A stretch of DNA of 52,108 bases, taken from Bacteroidales bacterium. GTDB taxonomy: Bacteria; Bacteroidota; Bacteroidia; Bacteroidales; VadinHA17. A program made the position numbers and the translations under genes. Below are positions 42,394 to 50,406 of this stretch, piece by piece. The notes beneath the pieces were generated by a model. That model saw only the letters and a program-made list of their open reading frames with translations. It did not search any database and was not told the DNA's origin. Within the stretch, counting starts at the first letter, position 1. Each line of letters begins with the position of its first letter. Where the stretch lies: contig JAGGWN010000063.1 in the NCBI GenBank assembly GCA_021157415.1, forward strand, positions 1 to 52,108, given 5' to 3'.

Positions 42394-43632
42394 TCATCGA
42401 TCGTCAAGCCTTCCTGGGGGCAGAACCAATCGAGCTGTAACTGCAAACAAAAGTAATCCTGAAATCAGTAAGAGGCCCAGCCGGATGTTTGAATCTTTTT
42501 GCAGAACTGTGAGCTGACGAGATAACAGGTTCCCGCTGAAAACCTCCGGATCAGGGATATCGTGGTAGTGCCATTTACCAAGGATGGTTCCTTCTTTTAT
42601 CAACAACAGGCCCGGGTTGGACCGGATAATGGTTTTGCAGGTAGTTTCATCCGTGTTACAGAACGTAAAAGAAAAACCGTTTTCAACAAGTTTGTGTGTT
42701 TCCTCCGGCCCTGAAGGAGTGAGTACATAAAACCCATATCCTTTGTCCCGGGCAAAGACAGATATGTTCCATGCTTTCTCAAGCCCGCCGACGTTGGCTT
42801 CAGACAGGTCATAGGAGATGAGCAGAAAAGTATAGCCCGGGTCCTTGAGGATCTGGTCTGTGATGTCTATCCCATCCTGCCGCAGAATACTGAAATCATG
42901 AATAGGAGGGACATATCCTTTTTTTATGAGAGTACTCTTCTGGTCAACAAATTTCCAGGTGCTGTCCTGCCAGGGGAAATTATCTGTGGAAAACTCTTTC
43001 CGGACGCCGTTCTTTTCATAAATCAACGTAGTCTGATATTTATCCTGCGGAGCACCCGGGGGAACGGTCATCTTGCCGGGGATGTGGGTCCCCGTTTTAT
43101 ACGGACGGAAATCGAACAGGGGCAGGTGACGAAAACTGTATGCAGATAATCCGGCAAACATCAGAAAATAAAAAAATAATAGTCCCCACTGAAAAAAGGA
43201 GGGATATGGTCCTGAAAGATTCTTCCTGTTCAGGAAAAGCCATAAAGCCAGTGCCAGCAGAAACAGGTTCTTGAAAAAAGTCTGCCAGTTTGTTAGAATC
43301 AGGGCATCTCCGAAACACCCACAATCTTTTACGGGATTGAACAGGGCCAGGACGAGGGTCAGAGGCGTGAAGAGGCTCATGAACAGAAGAAAACCCCAGG
43401 CTCCAATACGGGGTTTTAGGGAAAAAAGAAGGGATATGCCTATCAGAAATTCGGCTGTCGGGAAAAGGAATGCCAGTGGAAAAGCCAGGGAATGGAGAAA
43501 ATCAAGATGAAAAGCCTGAAAATAATCTTCAAACTTGATGGCTGAACCGCTCAGGTCAATACCCTTGACAAACCCTGAAAAGATAAAAACCGATCCTGCA
43601 ATGATTCTGACTATCCCTCTAATGATCTTCAT
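42394..43632 (-). CDS. MauE/DoxX-like membrane protein with thioredoxin-like C-terminal domain
   Basis: The 412-residue product begins at ATG 43632 (MKIIRGIVRI), directly in the first helix; an ATG at 43731 would add 33 polar residues. Four membrane helices (about 1-165) contain FSGFVKGIDLSGSAIKFEDYF and, in the loop, DCGCFGDAL with a CxC pair, as in MauE-type proteins that support disulfide chemistry. Residues about 200-370 resemble a thioredoxin-like fold (YTFLLISYDL, LLLIKEGTILGKWHY), but no CxxC is seen there. A last membrane helix ends the protein. Bacteroidales often carry this gene next to tpiA. The reaction is unknown. Confidence 0.78.
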   Translation of the reverse strand: MKIIRGIVRIIAGSVFIFSGFVKGIDLSGSAIKFEDYFQAFHLDFLHSLAFPLAFLFPTAEFLIGISLLFSLKPRIGAWGFLLFMSLFTPLTLVLALFNPVKDCGCFGDALILTNWQTFFKNLFLLALALWLFLNRKNLSGPYPSFFQWGLLFFYFLMFAGLSAYSFRHLPLFDFRPYKTGTHIPGKMTVPPGAPQDKYQTTLIYEKNGVRKEFSTDNFPWQDSTWKFVDQKSTLIKKGYVPPIHDFSILRQDGIDITDQILKDPGYTFLLISYDLSEANVGGLEKAWNISVFARDKGYGFYVLTPSGPEETHKLVENGFSFTFCNTDETTCKTIIRSNPGLLLIKEGTILGKWHYHDIPDPEVFSGNLLSRQLTVLQKDSNIRLGLLLISGLLLFAVTARLVLPPGRLDDR

Positions 43633-43792
43633 GGTAACTATATTTTTTTCAGAGTGAAAAATAAGTAAAAGCTGTGACGCCTGAAAAGGACTTTTATCAG
43701 TTTTTTGGAAGTGAATTACACGAATGAACACTGATTTTCATGTAATTTGGTGCCATTCGTGGAGAAAAGTAAGATTGTATTTATTTTAGGAT

Positions 43793-43800
43793 TATTTTTG
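43793..43800 (+). promoter_or_regulatory. -7 box of the BNR-propeller gene
   Basis: TATTTTTG is a perfect TAnnTTTG box 23 nt before the ATG at 43824. No good TTTG is found at -33. Confidence 0.4.
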
Positions 43801-43823
43801 GATTGGGTTAAATCAACAGGTAT

Positions 43824-46502
43824 ATGAAAAAACTTATATTATTTCTTTTTGTGGAGGTATGGACATTTTCTTTTTCCGGATTATTTGCACAGGATCGGTC
43901 ATCACCGGACCTTTCCTCCTCTATGGTTTATCGTAATTTGGGTGCTTTTCGTGCCGGAGCCTGGGTTGGGTGCGTTGCGGCTCCGGACCATCCCGGGGAA
44001 ACAGACAGGTTTACTTTTTATGTCGGAGCGCGTAGTGGCGGGCTTTGGCGTACGATCAACAATGGAACCACTTTTTCCTGTATATCTGACACCTTCGGGA
44101 CCTCTTCGATAGGGGCAGTGGCGGTGGCGCCCTCTAATCCTGCGGTGCTTTGGGTGGGTACGGGAGATGCTTTCAATGCCAGGTCATCCTATTATGGTAA
44201 CGGGATCTGGAAATCAGAAGACAGGGGCAACACCTGGCAACACATGGGTCTTGAAGATTCACATCATATTGCCAGCATCGTCATTCATCCGCAGAATCCA
44301 AACACCGTGTGGGTGGCGGTCATGGGGCATCTCTTTTCAACAAATAGTGAACGGGGTGTATATAAAACCGAAGATGGAGGGCATACCTGGGAAAAGATAC
44401 TGTACATAGACGATGAAACCGGCTTTATTGACCTGGTCATCAATCCGGATCATCCGGATATCCTTTATGCTGCCAGTTACTGGGAAAAACGCACCCCCTG
44501 GACTTTCGTACCCGGGAGTGACAAAAGCCGCATTTATAAGACCATCGATGGGGGAAGCACCTGGCATAAACTGTCGGGAGGTTTGCCTGAAGGACCTTTG
44601 GGGCGTATCGGCCTGGCCATACACCGCGCCAACCCTGCGATCGTTTATGCCGTGATCCAGAACCTGAATACCAGGCCCGGAGCCACCGGTAACGAACCAG
44701 TAGAATTCGATGCGTTTACGGATCACTCGTTTGATAACCTGATCGGAGGAGAAGTTTACAGAACCGATGATGGAGGAAAATCCTGGTGCCGTATCAATGA
44801 TCCTGAAAAAACGGATGTAAGCGGGAAAGCAGCATACAGCTTTAATAAAATTGCTGTGGATCCTGTCGATCCCGACAAAGTGTACATCATCGGTGCGGAT
44901 ATGTACTATACCCTCGACGGAGGAAAGACCTGGCCACGCTGGGGCAGGGGCAAGGACTTATTTAGGACGAATTTTGGCGATAACCGCTGTTTCCTGATAG
45001 ATCCTCACGATCCGCGGTATATGCTGTTGGGATCCGACGGTGGCGCTTACGCTACCTGGGACGGGGGAAAGACCATGATGCATTTTGCAAACCTGCCTTT
45101 GGGCGAAATTTATAAAGTGGAAACAGACGATGCCATACCTTATAACATTTATACAGGATTGCAGGACCATGAAATATGGAAGGGTCCTTCCAATGGATGG
45201 TCAGGGAGCGTGACGCAGTCAGACTGGGTGATCGTGGGCATGTGGGACGGGATGTTCTGCAAGGTGGATCATACAGACAACCGTTGGCTTTATTTTACCA
45301 CCCAGTTCGGCAAACACCATCGCGTGGACCAGCAGACGGGAGAACGGAAGGACATTACCCCTAAAGCACCGAAAGACAAGGCTTTCTATCGTTTTACCTG
45401 GACTACTCCGCTGATTATTTCTCCTCATGATTCCCGGGTACTGTTTACCGGGGGGCAGGAATTATTGCGTTCTTCCGACCGCGGGGATCACTGGAAAGCG
45501 GTCAGTCCCGATCTGACGGACAACAACCCTGCCAGGATTGCCGGAACCGGCCATATGATGTATTGTACCATTACCACGATATCAGAATCCCCGTTGAAAA
45601 AAGGATTGATATGGGTAGGTACCGATGATGGGCATGTGTGGATGACACCTGACGATGGGAAAAGCTGGAAGGAGATGACAGCAAAACTGGAGGCTCTCGG
45701 TGTGCCTGCCGACAGATGGGTAAGTTGCGTAACAGCTTCATCCCATCATCCGGGAACGGTATATGTGGCTAAATCGGGATATCGCCGTGATGATTTTCAT
45801 GCCTACCTTGTCAGGAGTACTGATTTTGGAAAAACGTGGGAGAGTATTTCAGGAGCGCTGCCTGCCTCCCCGGTAAATGTGGTTTATGAAGATCCGGTGA
45901 ATGAAAATCTTCTGTTTGCGGGAAATGACAAAGGGGTATATGTATCCCTCCATGCAGGTGCATCCTGGCAATCCCTGCAGGGAAATATTCCTCCCGCCGT
46001 AGTGCGGGACGTAACCATCCAGTCCAGAGACCATGATCTGGTGGTAGGTACCTACGGCCGTGGTGCGTGGATTGCCGATATCAGCGCTCTGGAACAGTGG
46101 ACGGACGAAATACAGGGAAAAGATTTTTTTCTGTTTGATATTGATCCGAAACCCCGGATGAATTTCTCCCAACAGAAATGGTGGGGTAATTATTACGAAA
46201 CAGGAGATCAGCAGATCCGTGTTCCCAACGAACCCAACGGACTGGAAATCTATTACTATTTCAAAGAGAACGACCCGGAAACCCATGCGGAGATTAAGGT
46301 TTCCGATGCTACCGGGAAGGAGTTGTTCAGGAAAATAATAGTCGTTGAAAAAGGAATCCGGAAAATATACTGGGACACGCGTAATGTTTCACCTGCCGGT
46401 TATACCGTTACCCTGTCATGGCGTGGTCGGCATATGAGCAGGCAGGGGAAGGTGCTGAAGAGATGGCTGTGGCCGGTCCTCAATTATAGGAATGATGAAT
46501 GA
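43824..46502 (+). CDS. Secreted BNR/sortilin-like beta-propeller protein
   Basis: This 892-residue protein has a signal peptide (about residues 1-23, ending LFAQ). The rest is a large propeller built of repeats of BNR/VPS10 type, with Asp-box-like turns such as SEDRGNTWQHM, TEDGGHTWEKI, TIDGGSTWHKL, TDDGGKSWCRI, TLDGGKTW and TPDDGKSWKEM. Such proteins are often annotated as glycosyl hydrolases, but no catalytic residues can be assigned. No type IX C-terminal sorting domain is evident. The last 30 residues are basic and unusual (WRGRHMSRQGKVLKR), and members I know of often continue further, so the C-terminus may be altered; a repeat-rich gap follows. Confidence 0.82.
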   Translation: MKKLILFLFVEVWTFSFSGLFAQDRSSPDLSSSMVYRNLGAFRAGAWVGCVAAPDHPGETDRFTFYVGARSGGLWRTINNGTTFSCISDTFGTSSIGAVAVAPSNPAVLWVGTGDAFNARSSYYGNGIWKSEDRGNTWQHMGLEDSHHIASIVIHPQNPNTVWVAVMGHLFSTNSERGVYKTEDGGHTWEKILYIDDETGFIDLVINPDHPDILYAASYWEKRTPWTFVPGSDKSRIYKTIDGGSTWHKLSGGLPEGPLGRIGLAIHRANPAIVYAVIQNLNTRPGATGNEPVEFDAFTDHSFDNLIGGEVYRTDDGGKSWCRINDPEKTDVSGKAAYSFNKIAVDPVDPDKVYIIGADMYYTLDGGKTWPRWGRGKDLFRTNFGDNRCFLIDPHDPRYMLLGSDGGAYATWDGGKTMMHFANLPLGEIYKVETDDAIPYNIYTGLQDHEIWKGPSNGWSGSVTQSDWVIVGMWDGMFCKVDHTDNRWLYFTTQFGKHHRVDQQTGERKDITPKAPKDKAFYRFTWTTPLIISPHDSRVLFTGGQELLRSSDRGDHWKAVSPDLTDNNPARIAGTGHMMYCTITTISESPLKKGLIWVGTDDGHVWMTPDDGKSWKEMTAKLEALGVPADRWVSCVTASSHHPGTVYVAKSGYRRDDFHAYLVRSTDFGKTWESISGALPASPVNVVYEDPVNENLLFAGNDKGVYVSLHAGASWQSLQGNIPPAVVRDVTIQSRDHDLVVGTYGRGAWIADISALEQWTDEIQGKDFFLFDIDPKPRMNFSQQKWWGNYYETGDQQIRVPNEPNGLEIYYYFKENDPETHAEIKVSDATGKELFRKIIVVEKGIRKIYWDTRNVSPAGYTVTLSWRGRHMSRQGKVLKRWLWPVLNYRNDE

Positions 46503-46757
46503 CAAATGACCCAGGGTCTGATGGTGAAGATATAAATATTTAAATATGTAATTAAATATTTATTTAAATACATATATTGATTTAATCCGCCAAAAGGCGG
46601 ACGGGCCTGCCCGGATGCATTCGTACAGGCGTGCGGACGGGCCTGCCCGGACGAAAACCGTTCCTGCCCGGATGAAGTCGTACAGGCGTGCGGACGGGCT
46701 GCTGGGAGATAGTTCATTGTTAAGTTTGTCTGCCGACGTGTTGCAGAAGCAGGCATT
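46503..46757. repeat. Repeat-rich convergent gap: AT element plus GC-rich 57-bp direct repeat
   Basis: The left part (about 46531-46585) is nearly pure A/T and shares the 15-nt sequence 46561-46575 with 23400-23414. Then comes a hairpin TCCGCC-AAAA-GGCGGA (46587-46602), followed by a GC-rich direct repeat with a 57-bp period. The first copy is 46606-46662 and the second, partial, copy is 46663-46699; a 22-nt segment is identical at 46621-46642 and 46678-46699. The palindrome GGGCCTGCCC occurs twice. It separates the BNR gene from tmk, whose 3' ends face each other. No gene is supported here. Confidence 0.75.
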
Positions 46758-47444
46758 TTATAATATTTTCTTATCCTTTAAGGCATTCAGGATTTTTTCG
46801 AAGATTTTATCTTCTGCCAGCATGGTTTCGTCCGGGGCATAACAAGGAACGCTGATACAGTCGGGTTGGCTGGCGGCAAAGTGCAGGTAAACATCTCTGA
46901 CCCTTTGCTGGAACCGCAGGTCTTTTTCATGGATGTCCTGGTGTCCTGCCAGGTATTCCCGTTCCCGGCCTTCCCTTTTTCCGGAAAGTTTCGCTGCTGT
47001 GAAGGAGAAAGGGACATCCAGGAAGAGATTGAGATCCGGCCTGGGAATGCGGAAGTGTTCATATTCCATATACAGGATCCAGTTACGCAGTTTTTTCTGT
47101 CCGGCAGCATCTTCAAGCTTGGCACACTGAAAAGCGATGTTTGAATAGACATACCTGTCCACCAGAACCAGTTTCTTTTTTTTCTGTTCCGAACGGATCA
47201 AGCCTGCAGCATCCATGCGGTCGCCGGCATACAGGAGCGCCACGAGATAAGGATCGACTTCTTCAATTTTCCCCAGCTCCCCCCGCAGGAAACGGGCGAT
47301 CATTTCTCCGAAAACCGGGGCTTCGGTCCGTGGAAAATGCAGGAAAAAAAAATCAATACTCTCCCGGTCAAAATAGTTACAAAGATATTTTAATTGGGTG
47401 GATTTTCCCGAACCGTCCAGACCTTCCATGACAATAAAGCTCAT
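46758..47444 (-). CDS. tmk: Thymidylate kinase
   Basis: This 228-residue kinase phosphorylates dTMP to dTDP in the dTTP pathway. The P-loop is MEGLDGSGKSTQLKYL (about residues 6-21), the DRX motif is VDRYVYSN (about 94-101), and the LID region is GKREGREREYLAG (about 150-162). It is somewhat longer than the usual 205-215 residues. It diverges from folP, with 68 nt between the two starts. Both genes belong to nucleotide and folate metabolism, since dTMP synthesis consumes folate. Confidence 0.9.
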   Translation of the reverse strand: MSFIVMEGLDGSGKSTQLKYLCNYFDRESIDFFFLHFPRTEAPVFGEMIARFLRGELGKIEEVDPYLVALLYAGDRMDAAGLIRSEQKKKKLVLVDRYVYSNIAFQCAKLEDAAGQKKLRNWILYMEYEHFRIPRPDLNLFLDVPFSFTAAKLSGKREGREREYLAGHQDIHEKDLRFQQRVRDVYLHFAASQPDCISVPCYAPDETMLAEDKIFEKILNALKDKKIL

Positions 47445-47458
47445 TTTATAAAAAACTT

Positions 47459-47489
47459 TTTGGGTTTAGCCGCAACCGTTATAAATTTA
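47459..47489 (+). promoter_or_regulatory. Promoter of folP
   Basis: TTTG at 47459-47462 and TAAATTTA at 47482-47489 with a 19-nt spacer; one base off the consensus -7 box. The leader would be about 18 nt. It lies in the short divergent gap with tmk. Confidence 0.5.
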
Positions 47490-47512
47490 ACCCTCCATAA
47501 TATTACAGAATC

Positions 47513-48385
47513 ATGCGTAAAGATAATTTATTTTCCGGAAAGAAAAGTCTTGTAATCAATGGCCGTCTGCTTGAATTGCAGCGTCCGTTAATCATGGGAA
47601 TACTGAACCTCACTCCCGATTCTTTTTATGATGGGGGAAGATATCTTCAGGAGGATGTGTTGCTTGACAGATTTCGTCAGATGAAAAGGGAAGGGGCTGA
47701 CATCATTGACGTGGGGGCTTATTCTACCAGGCCGGGGGCGAAGCCTGTGCGGGAGGAAGAAGAGTGGAAACGGTTGCAAAAAGGACTGGACGTGATCCGG
47801 CAGGATGATCCGGAAATGCCATTGTCAGTGGATACCTTTCGTTCTAGGGTGGCTGAAAGGGCTGTGATGACCTATAACGTTGGAATGGTAAATGATATAT
47901 CGGGCGGGGAGATGGATACGGATATGTTTGAAACGGTTGCCAGGCTGGGGGTGGCGTATGTACTGATGCATATGCAGGGTACCCCGCAGACGATGCAGGA
48001 GAATCCACGTTACAAGCATGTGATTAAGGACATTATCTTTCTTTTCTCAAGGAAGATTCACCGCTTGCGGGAGCTGGGGGTAAATGATATCATTCTGGAT
48101 CCGGGTTTCGGCTTCGGCAAGACATTGAAACATAATTATCAGTTGTTAAAAGGGTTGCGGGCATTCCGGGAGACGGGTTTGCCTCTGATGGTAGGGGTGT
48201 CACGTAAATCCATGATCTGGAAACTGCTGGATATCACCCCTGAAGAATCTCTCACGGGAACCGTGGTGCTGCATACGCTGGCCCTGATGGAAGGGGCAGA
48301 TATTTTGCGGGTACATGATGTGCAGGCAGCACGCGAGGTGATTGAGATTGTTGAGTACTGGAAAAATACGGAACCGGAAGGATAA
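47513..48385 (+). CDS. folP: Dihydropteroate synthase
   Basis: This 290-residue enzyme joins p-aminobenzoate to the pterin pyrophosphate in folate synthesis and is the target of sulfonamides. Signatures are MGILNLTPDSFYDGGRY (about residues 27-43), GADIIDVGAYSTRPGA (about 61-76), VNDISGG (about 125-131), LMHMQGTPQTMQ, DPGFGFGKT (about 199-207) and GVSRKSM. The length is usual. It is followed, after a 291-nt gap with hairpins, by cdaA; this folP-cdaA order recurs in many Bacteroidetes. Whether the two share a transcript is uncertain because of the hairpins and a promoter in the gap. Confidence 0.96.
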   Translation: MRKDNLFSGKKSLVINGRLLELQRPLIMGILNLTPDSFYDGGRYLQEDVLLDRFRQMKREGADIIDVGAYSTRPGAKPVREEEEWKRLQKGLDVIRQDDPEMPLSVDTFRSRVAERAVMTYNVGMVNDISGGEMDTDMFETVARLGVAYVLMHMQGTPQTMQENPRYKHVIKDIIFLFSRKIHRLRELGVNDIILDPGFGFGKTLKHNYQLLKGLRAFRETGLPLMVGVSRKSMIWKLLDITPEESLTGTVVLHTLALMEGADILRVHDVQAAREVIEIVEYWKNTEPEG

Positions 48386-48454
48386 AATCCTTTATATTTC
48401 TTCCCCTCTCCCCGTTTTCAAAGTCCTTGAGCCGATGGCATACAATGGTCATTT

Positions 48455-48562
48455 GTTCGCTGTGCGAACGTAATCGGATCTTCACTTCTTTCAGATCGAA
48501 TTTAGTCACTTCGTGACGAATTTTTATTTTTCACGTCCATAAATTTCGTATGCGAAGCATAC
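48455..48562. repeat. Cluster of three triloop hairpins between folP and cdaA
   Basis: Three perfect short hairpins follow each other: GTTCGC-TGT-GCGAAC (48455-48469), GTCAC-TTC-GTGAC (48505-48517) and GTATGC-GAA-GCATAC (48548-48562). The last two are each followed by AATTTTTAT and preceded by an ATTT stretch, so they look like copies of one design. The third could end transcription of folP. The set resembles REP-like palindromic elements found between genes. A minus-strand reading frame crosses it but is not supported as a gene. Confidence 0.6.
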
Positions 48563-48640
48563 TAATTTTTATACCAACCATTGTATGATCACTGTATAAC
48601 CACTGTTTGGCAATTGTCTGGGCCCGGCCTGTCTTGTTCC

Positions 48641-48672
48641 ATTGGTTGTTTCACAAAGCCTTTGTATATTTA
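48641..48672 (+). promoter_or_regulatory. Promoter of cdaA
   Basis: ATTG at 48641-48644 and TATATTTA at 48665-48672 are 20 nt apart. The predicted transcript starts almost at the ATG (48677), so the mRNA would be nearly leaderless; this favours the ATG at 48677 over the earlier one at 48581. Confidence 0.45.
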
Positions 48673-48676
48673 CGCA

Positions 48677-49453
48677 ATGATTGCTTTTATTACAGTACGG
48701 TTTTGGGATATTCTGGATATTTTTTTGCTGGCGCTTTTGTTGTTTGAGACTTATCGCCTGATCAGGGGTACCGTAGCCATGGATATCTTTGTGGGGATCT
48801 TTCTGGTATATATTTTCTGGTTGCTGGTACGGGCTCTGCACATGGAGATGATTGCTTCGGTATTGGGACAGATCATCGGAGTGGGTGTGATAGCGTTGAT
48901 TGTGGTTTTTCAACAGGAGATACGGCGTTTTCTTTTGTTGCTGGGAGGGAAGTATGCCAAAGCCCGATTATTTAAGTTTTCCGTTTTTACTTCTTCCGCG
49001 GAAAAGATGTTGCTTCCGGAGACCATTCGAGAGATTATTCAGGCCGTGAGAAACCTGTCTGCCAGCCGGACAGGTGCTTTGATTGCCATCGCCCGGGAGG
49101 GTGGACTTGAAGCGGTTATGCGTAGCGGGGATATGATCCGTGCCGAGGTAAATGCACGCCTTCTGGAATCATTGTTTTTTAAAAATAATCCCTTGCATGA
49201 CGGAGCCGTCATTATCCAGCATAATAAAATTGAAGCGGCCCGGTGTGTACTGCCGGTAACAGAAAATATTTTTCTCCCGGCAAAATACGGAATGAGGCAC
49301 AGAGCCGGCCTCGGCTTGGCGGAAAAAACCGATGCTGTGGTCATTATTGTATCGGAAGAAACCGGAGAAATTTCCCTGGCTTATGATGCGGAGATTCATT
49401 TTAACCTCTCTGCGGAAAAATTGAAAGAAGAAATTGAAAACCTGTTTTCATAA
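48677..49453 (+). CDS. cdaA: Diadenylate cyclase, membrane type (CdaA)
   Basis: This 258-residue enzyme makes cyclic di-AMP from two ATP. Three N-terminal membrane helices (about residues 8-85) are followed by the DisA_N catalytic domain with NNPLHDGAVII (about 172-182) and YGMRHRAGLGLA (about 202-213), the DGA and RHR motifs that bind ATP and metal. The start at 48677 (MIAFITVRFWDI) matches the family N-terminus. The usual CdaR regulator is not next to it; instead an MscS channel gene begins 20 nt downstream. This suggests joint expression for turgor control, since c-di-AMP governs potassium and osmolyte transport in many bacteria. Confidence 0.95.
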   Translation: MIAFITVRFWDILDIFLLALLLFETYRLIRGTVAMDIFVGIFLVYIFWLLVRALHMEMIASVLGQIIGVGVIALIVVFQQEIRRFLLLLGGKYAKARLFKFSVFTSSAEKMLLPETIREIIQAVRNLSASRTGALIAIAREGGLEAVMRSGDMIRAEVNARLLESLFFKNNPLHDGAVIIQHNKIEAARCVLPVTENIFLPAKYGMRHRAGLGLAEKTDAVVIIVSEETGEISLAYDAEIHFNLSAEKLKEEIENLFS

Positions 49454-49473
49454 GCAGAACGCGGGTAGGTATT

Positions 49474-50310
49474 ATGCATAGCTTAAAAAACATATTTGAG
49501 AAAACCCTGGTTTCAAGCGGATCAGTCCATATAACGATGTACAGTTTATTGGAGATCTTTCTTATCATCATCATAACCTGGTTGGTGGTATGGTTGTTAA
49601 AAAAGTTCTTGCTTAAGTCGGGAAGGCTTTCAAGAGTGGATCATAGTTTTCGCTATACCTTATTTATGATTATCAAGTATATCCTCTGGGTCATTGCGAT
49701 ATCCATGGTTCTCCAATCTATCGGTATAAAACTCACTTTTTTGATTGCCAGTTCTGCGGCCCTGCTGGTGGGTGTCGGTATGGGGTTGCAGCAGATGTTT
49801 AAAGACATCCTGTCGGGTATTTTCCTGCTGTTTGAAGGAGTGATCAAGGTGGATGACATTGTGGAATTGACCGGAAATGTCGGGCGGGTGCAGGAAATAG
49901 GGATTAGAACCACAAAAATTGTGACGCGTGATCATATTGTGATGATCATTCCAAATTCAAAATTTATCGAAGAAAACGTTATTAACTGGAGCACCATAGA
50001 AGACCTTACCCGGTTTTCAGTAACCGTTGGGGTTGCCTATGGTTCGGATGTAAAAAAAGTTGAAGAATTATTGTTGTTATGCGCCCATGAACATCCGCGG
50101 GTTTCCAAGACGATGAAACCCAGAGTACGGTTTGAAGATTTCGGGGAATCTTCTTTGGATTTTCAGCTCTTCTTTTATTCAGAGCATGGTTTTAGGGTTG
50201 AGTGGATCAAAAGCGACCTGCGTTATTGCATTGAAAAAAAATTCCGTGAAAACGGTATTCAGATTCCTTTTCCGCAACGGGACGTTTACATCAAACATCC
50301 TCTCAAATAA
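49474..50310 (+). CDS. MscS-family mechanosensitive channel, second copy
   Basis: This 278-residue membrane protein has helices at about residues 22-43, 62-82 and the pore helix 88-115 (LIASSAALLVGVGMGLQQMF). The pore helix has the small-residue pattern of MscS, and the MscK-like GMGLQQMFKDILSGIFLL. The beta domain (VDDIVELTGNVGRVQEIGIR, IIPNSKFIEE) and the C-terminal domain (IQIPFPQRDVYIK) follow. It is divergent from the MscS at 3027-3842 and lacks large extra domains. Its tight spacing behind cdaA points to a shared osmotic role. A weak hairpin terminator follows. Confidence 0.9.
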   Translation: MHSLKNIFEKTLVSSGSVHITMYSLLEIFLIIIITWLVVWLLKKFLLKSGRLSRVDHSFRYTLFMIIKYILWVIAISMVLQSIGIKLTFLIASSAALLVGVGMGLQQMFKDILSGIFLLFEGVIKVDDIVELTGNVGRVQEIGIRTTKIVTRDHIVMIIPNSKFIEENVINWSTIEDLTRFSVTVGVAYGSDVKKVEELLLLCAHEHPRVSKTMKPRVRFEDFGESSLDFQLFFYSEHGFRVEWIKSDLRYCIEKKFRENGIQIPFPQRDVYIKHPLK

Positions 50311-50328
50311 ATCACGATTCTCAAAAAA

Positions 50329-50360
50329 AACCGCATGCATCAGCTATGAATGCGGTTATT
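50329..50360 (+). terminator. Possible terminator after the cdaA-mscS unit
   Basis: Stem AACCGCAT (50329-50336) with ATGCGGTT (50350-50357), a 13-nt loop and then ATTGTTTTCTT. The T-run is interrupted, so efficiency is uncertain. An A-run precedes it, so it may also serve the gene coming from the right. Confidence 0.5.
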
Positions 50361-50406
50361 GTTTTCTTCAGATTGCAGATTGTCAGGTAACACCGCTTAT
50401 CTTTTT

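Noticed and set aside
46484-46756. Minus-strand frame encoding repeated Pro/Ala/Gly-rich peptide across the 57-bp repeat
   Set aside because: It is a translation of repeat DNA and of AT-rich sequence; the apparent repeats in the peptide come from the DNA repeat.
48252-48509. Minus-strand frame of 85 codons between folP and cdaA
   Set aside because: Its second half is antisense to folP and its start lies inside a hairpin; the first 30 residues look protein-like but this was not enough to call a gene.
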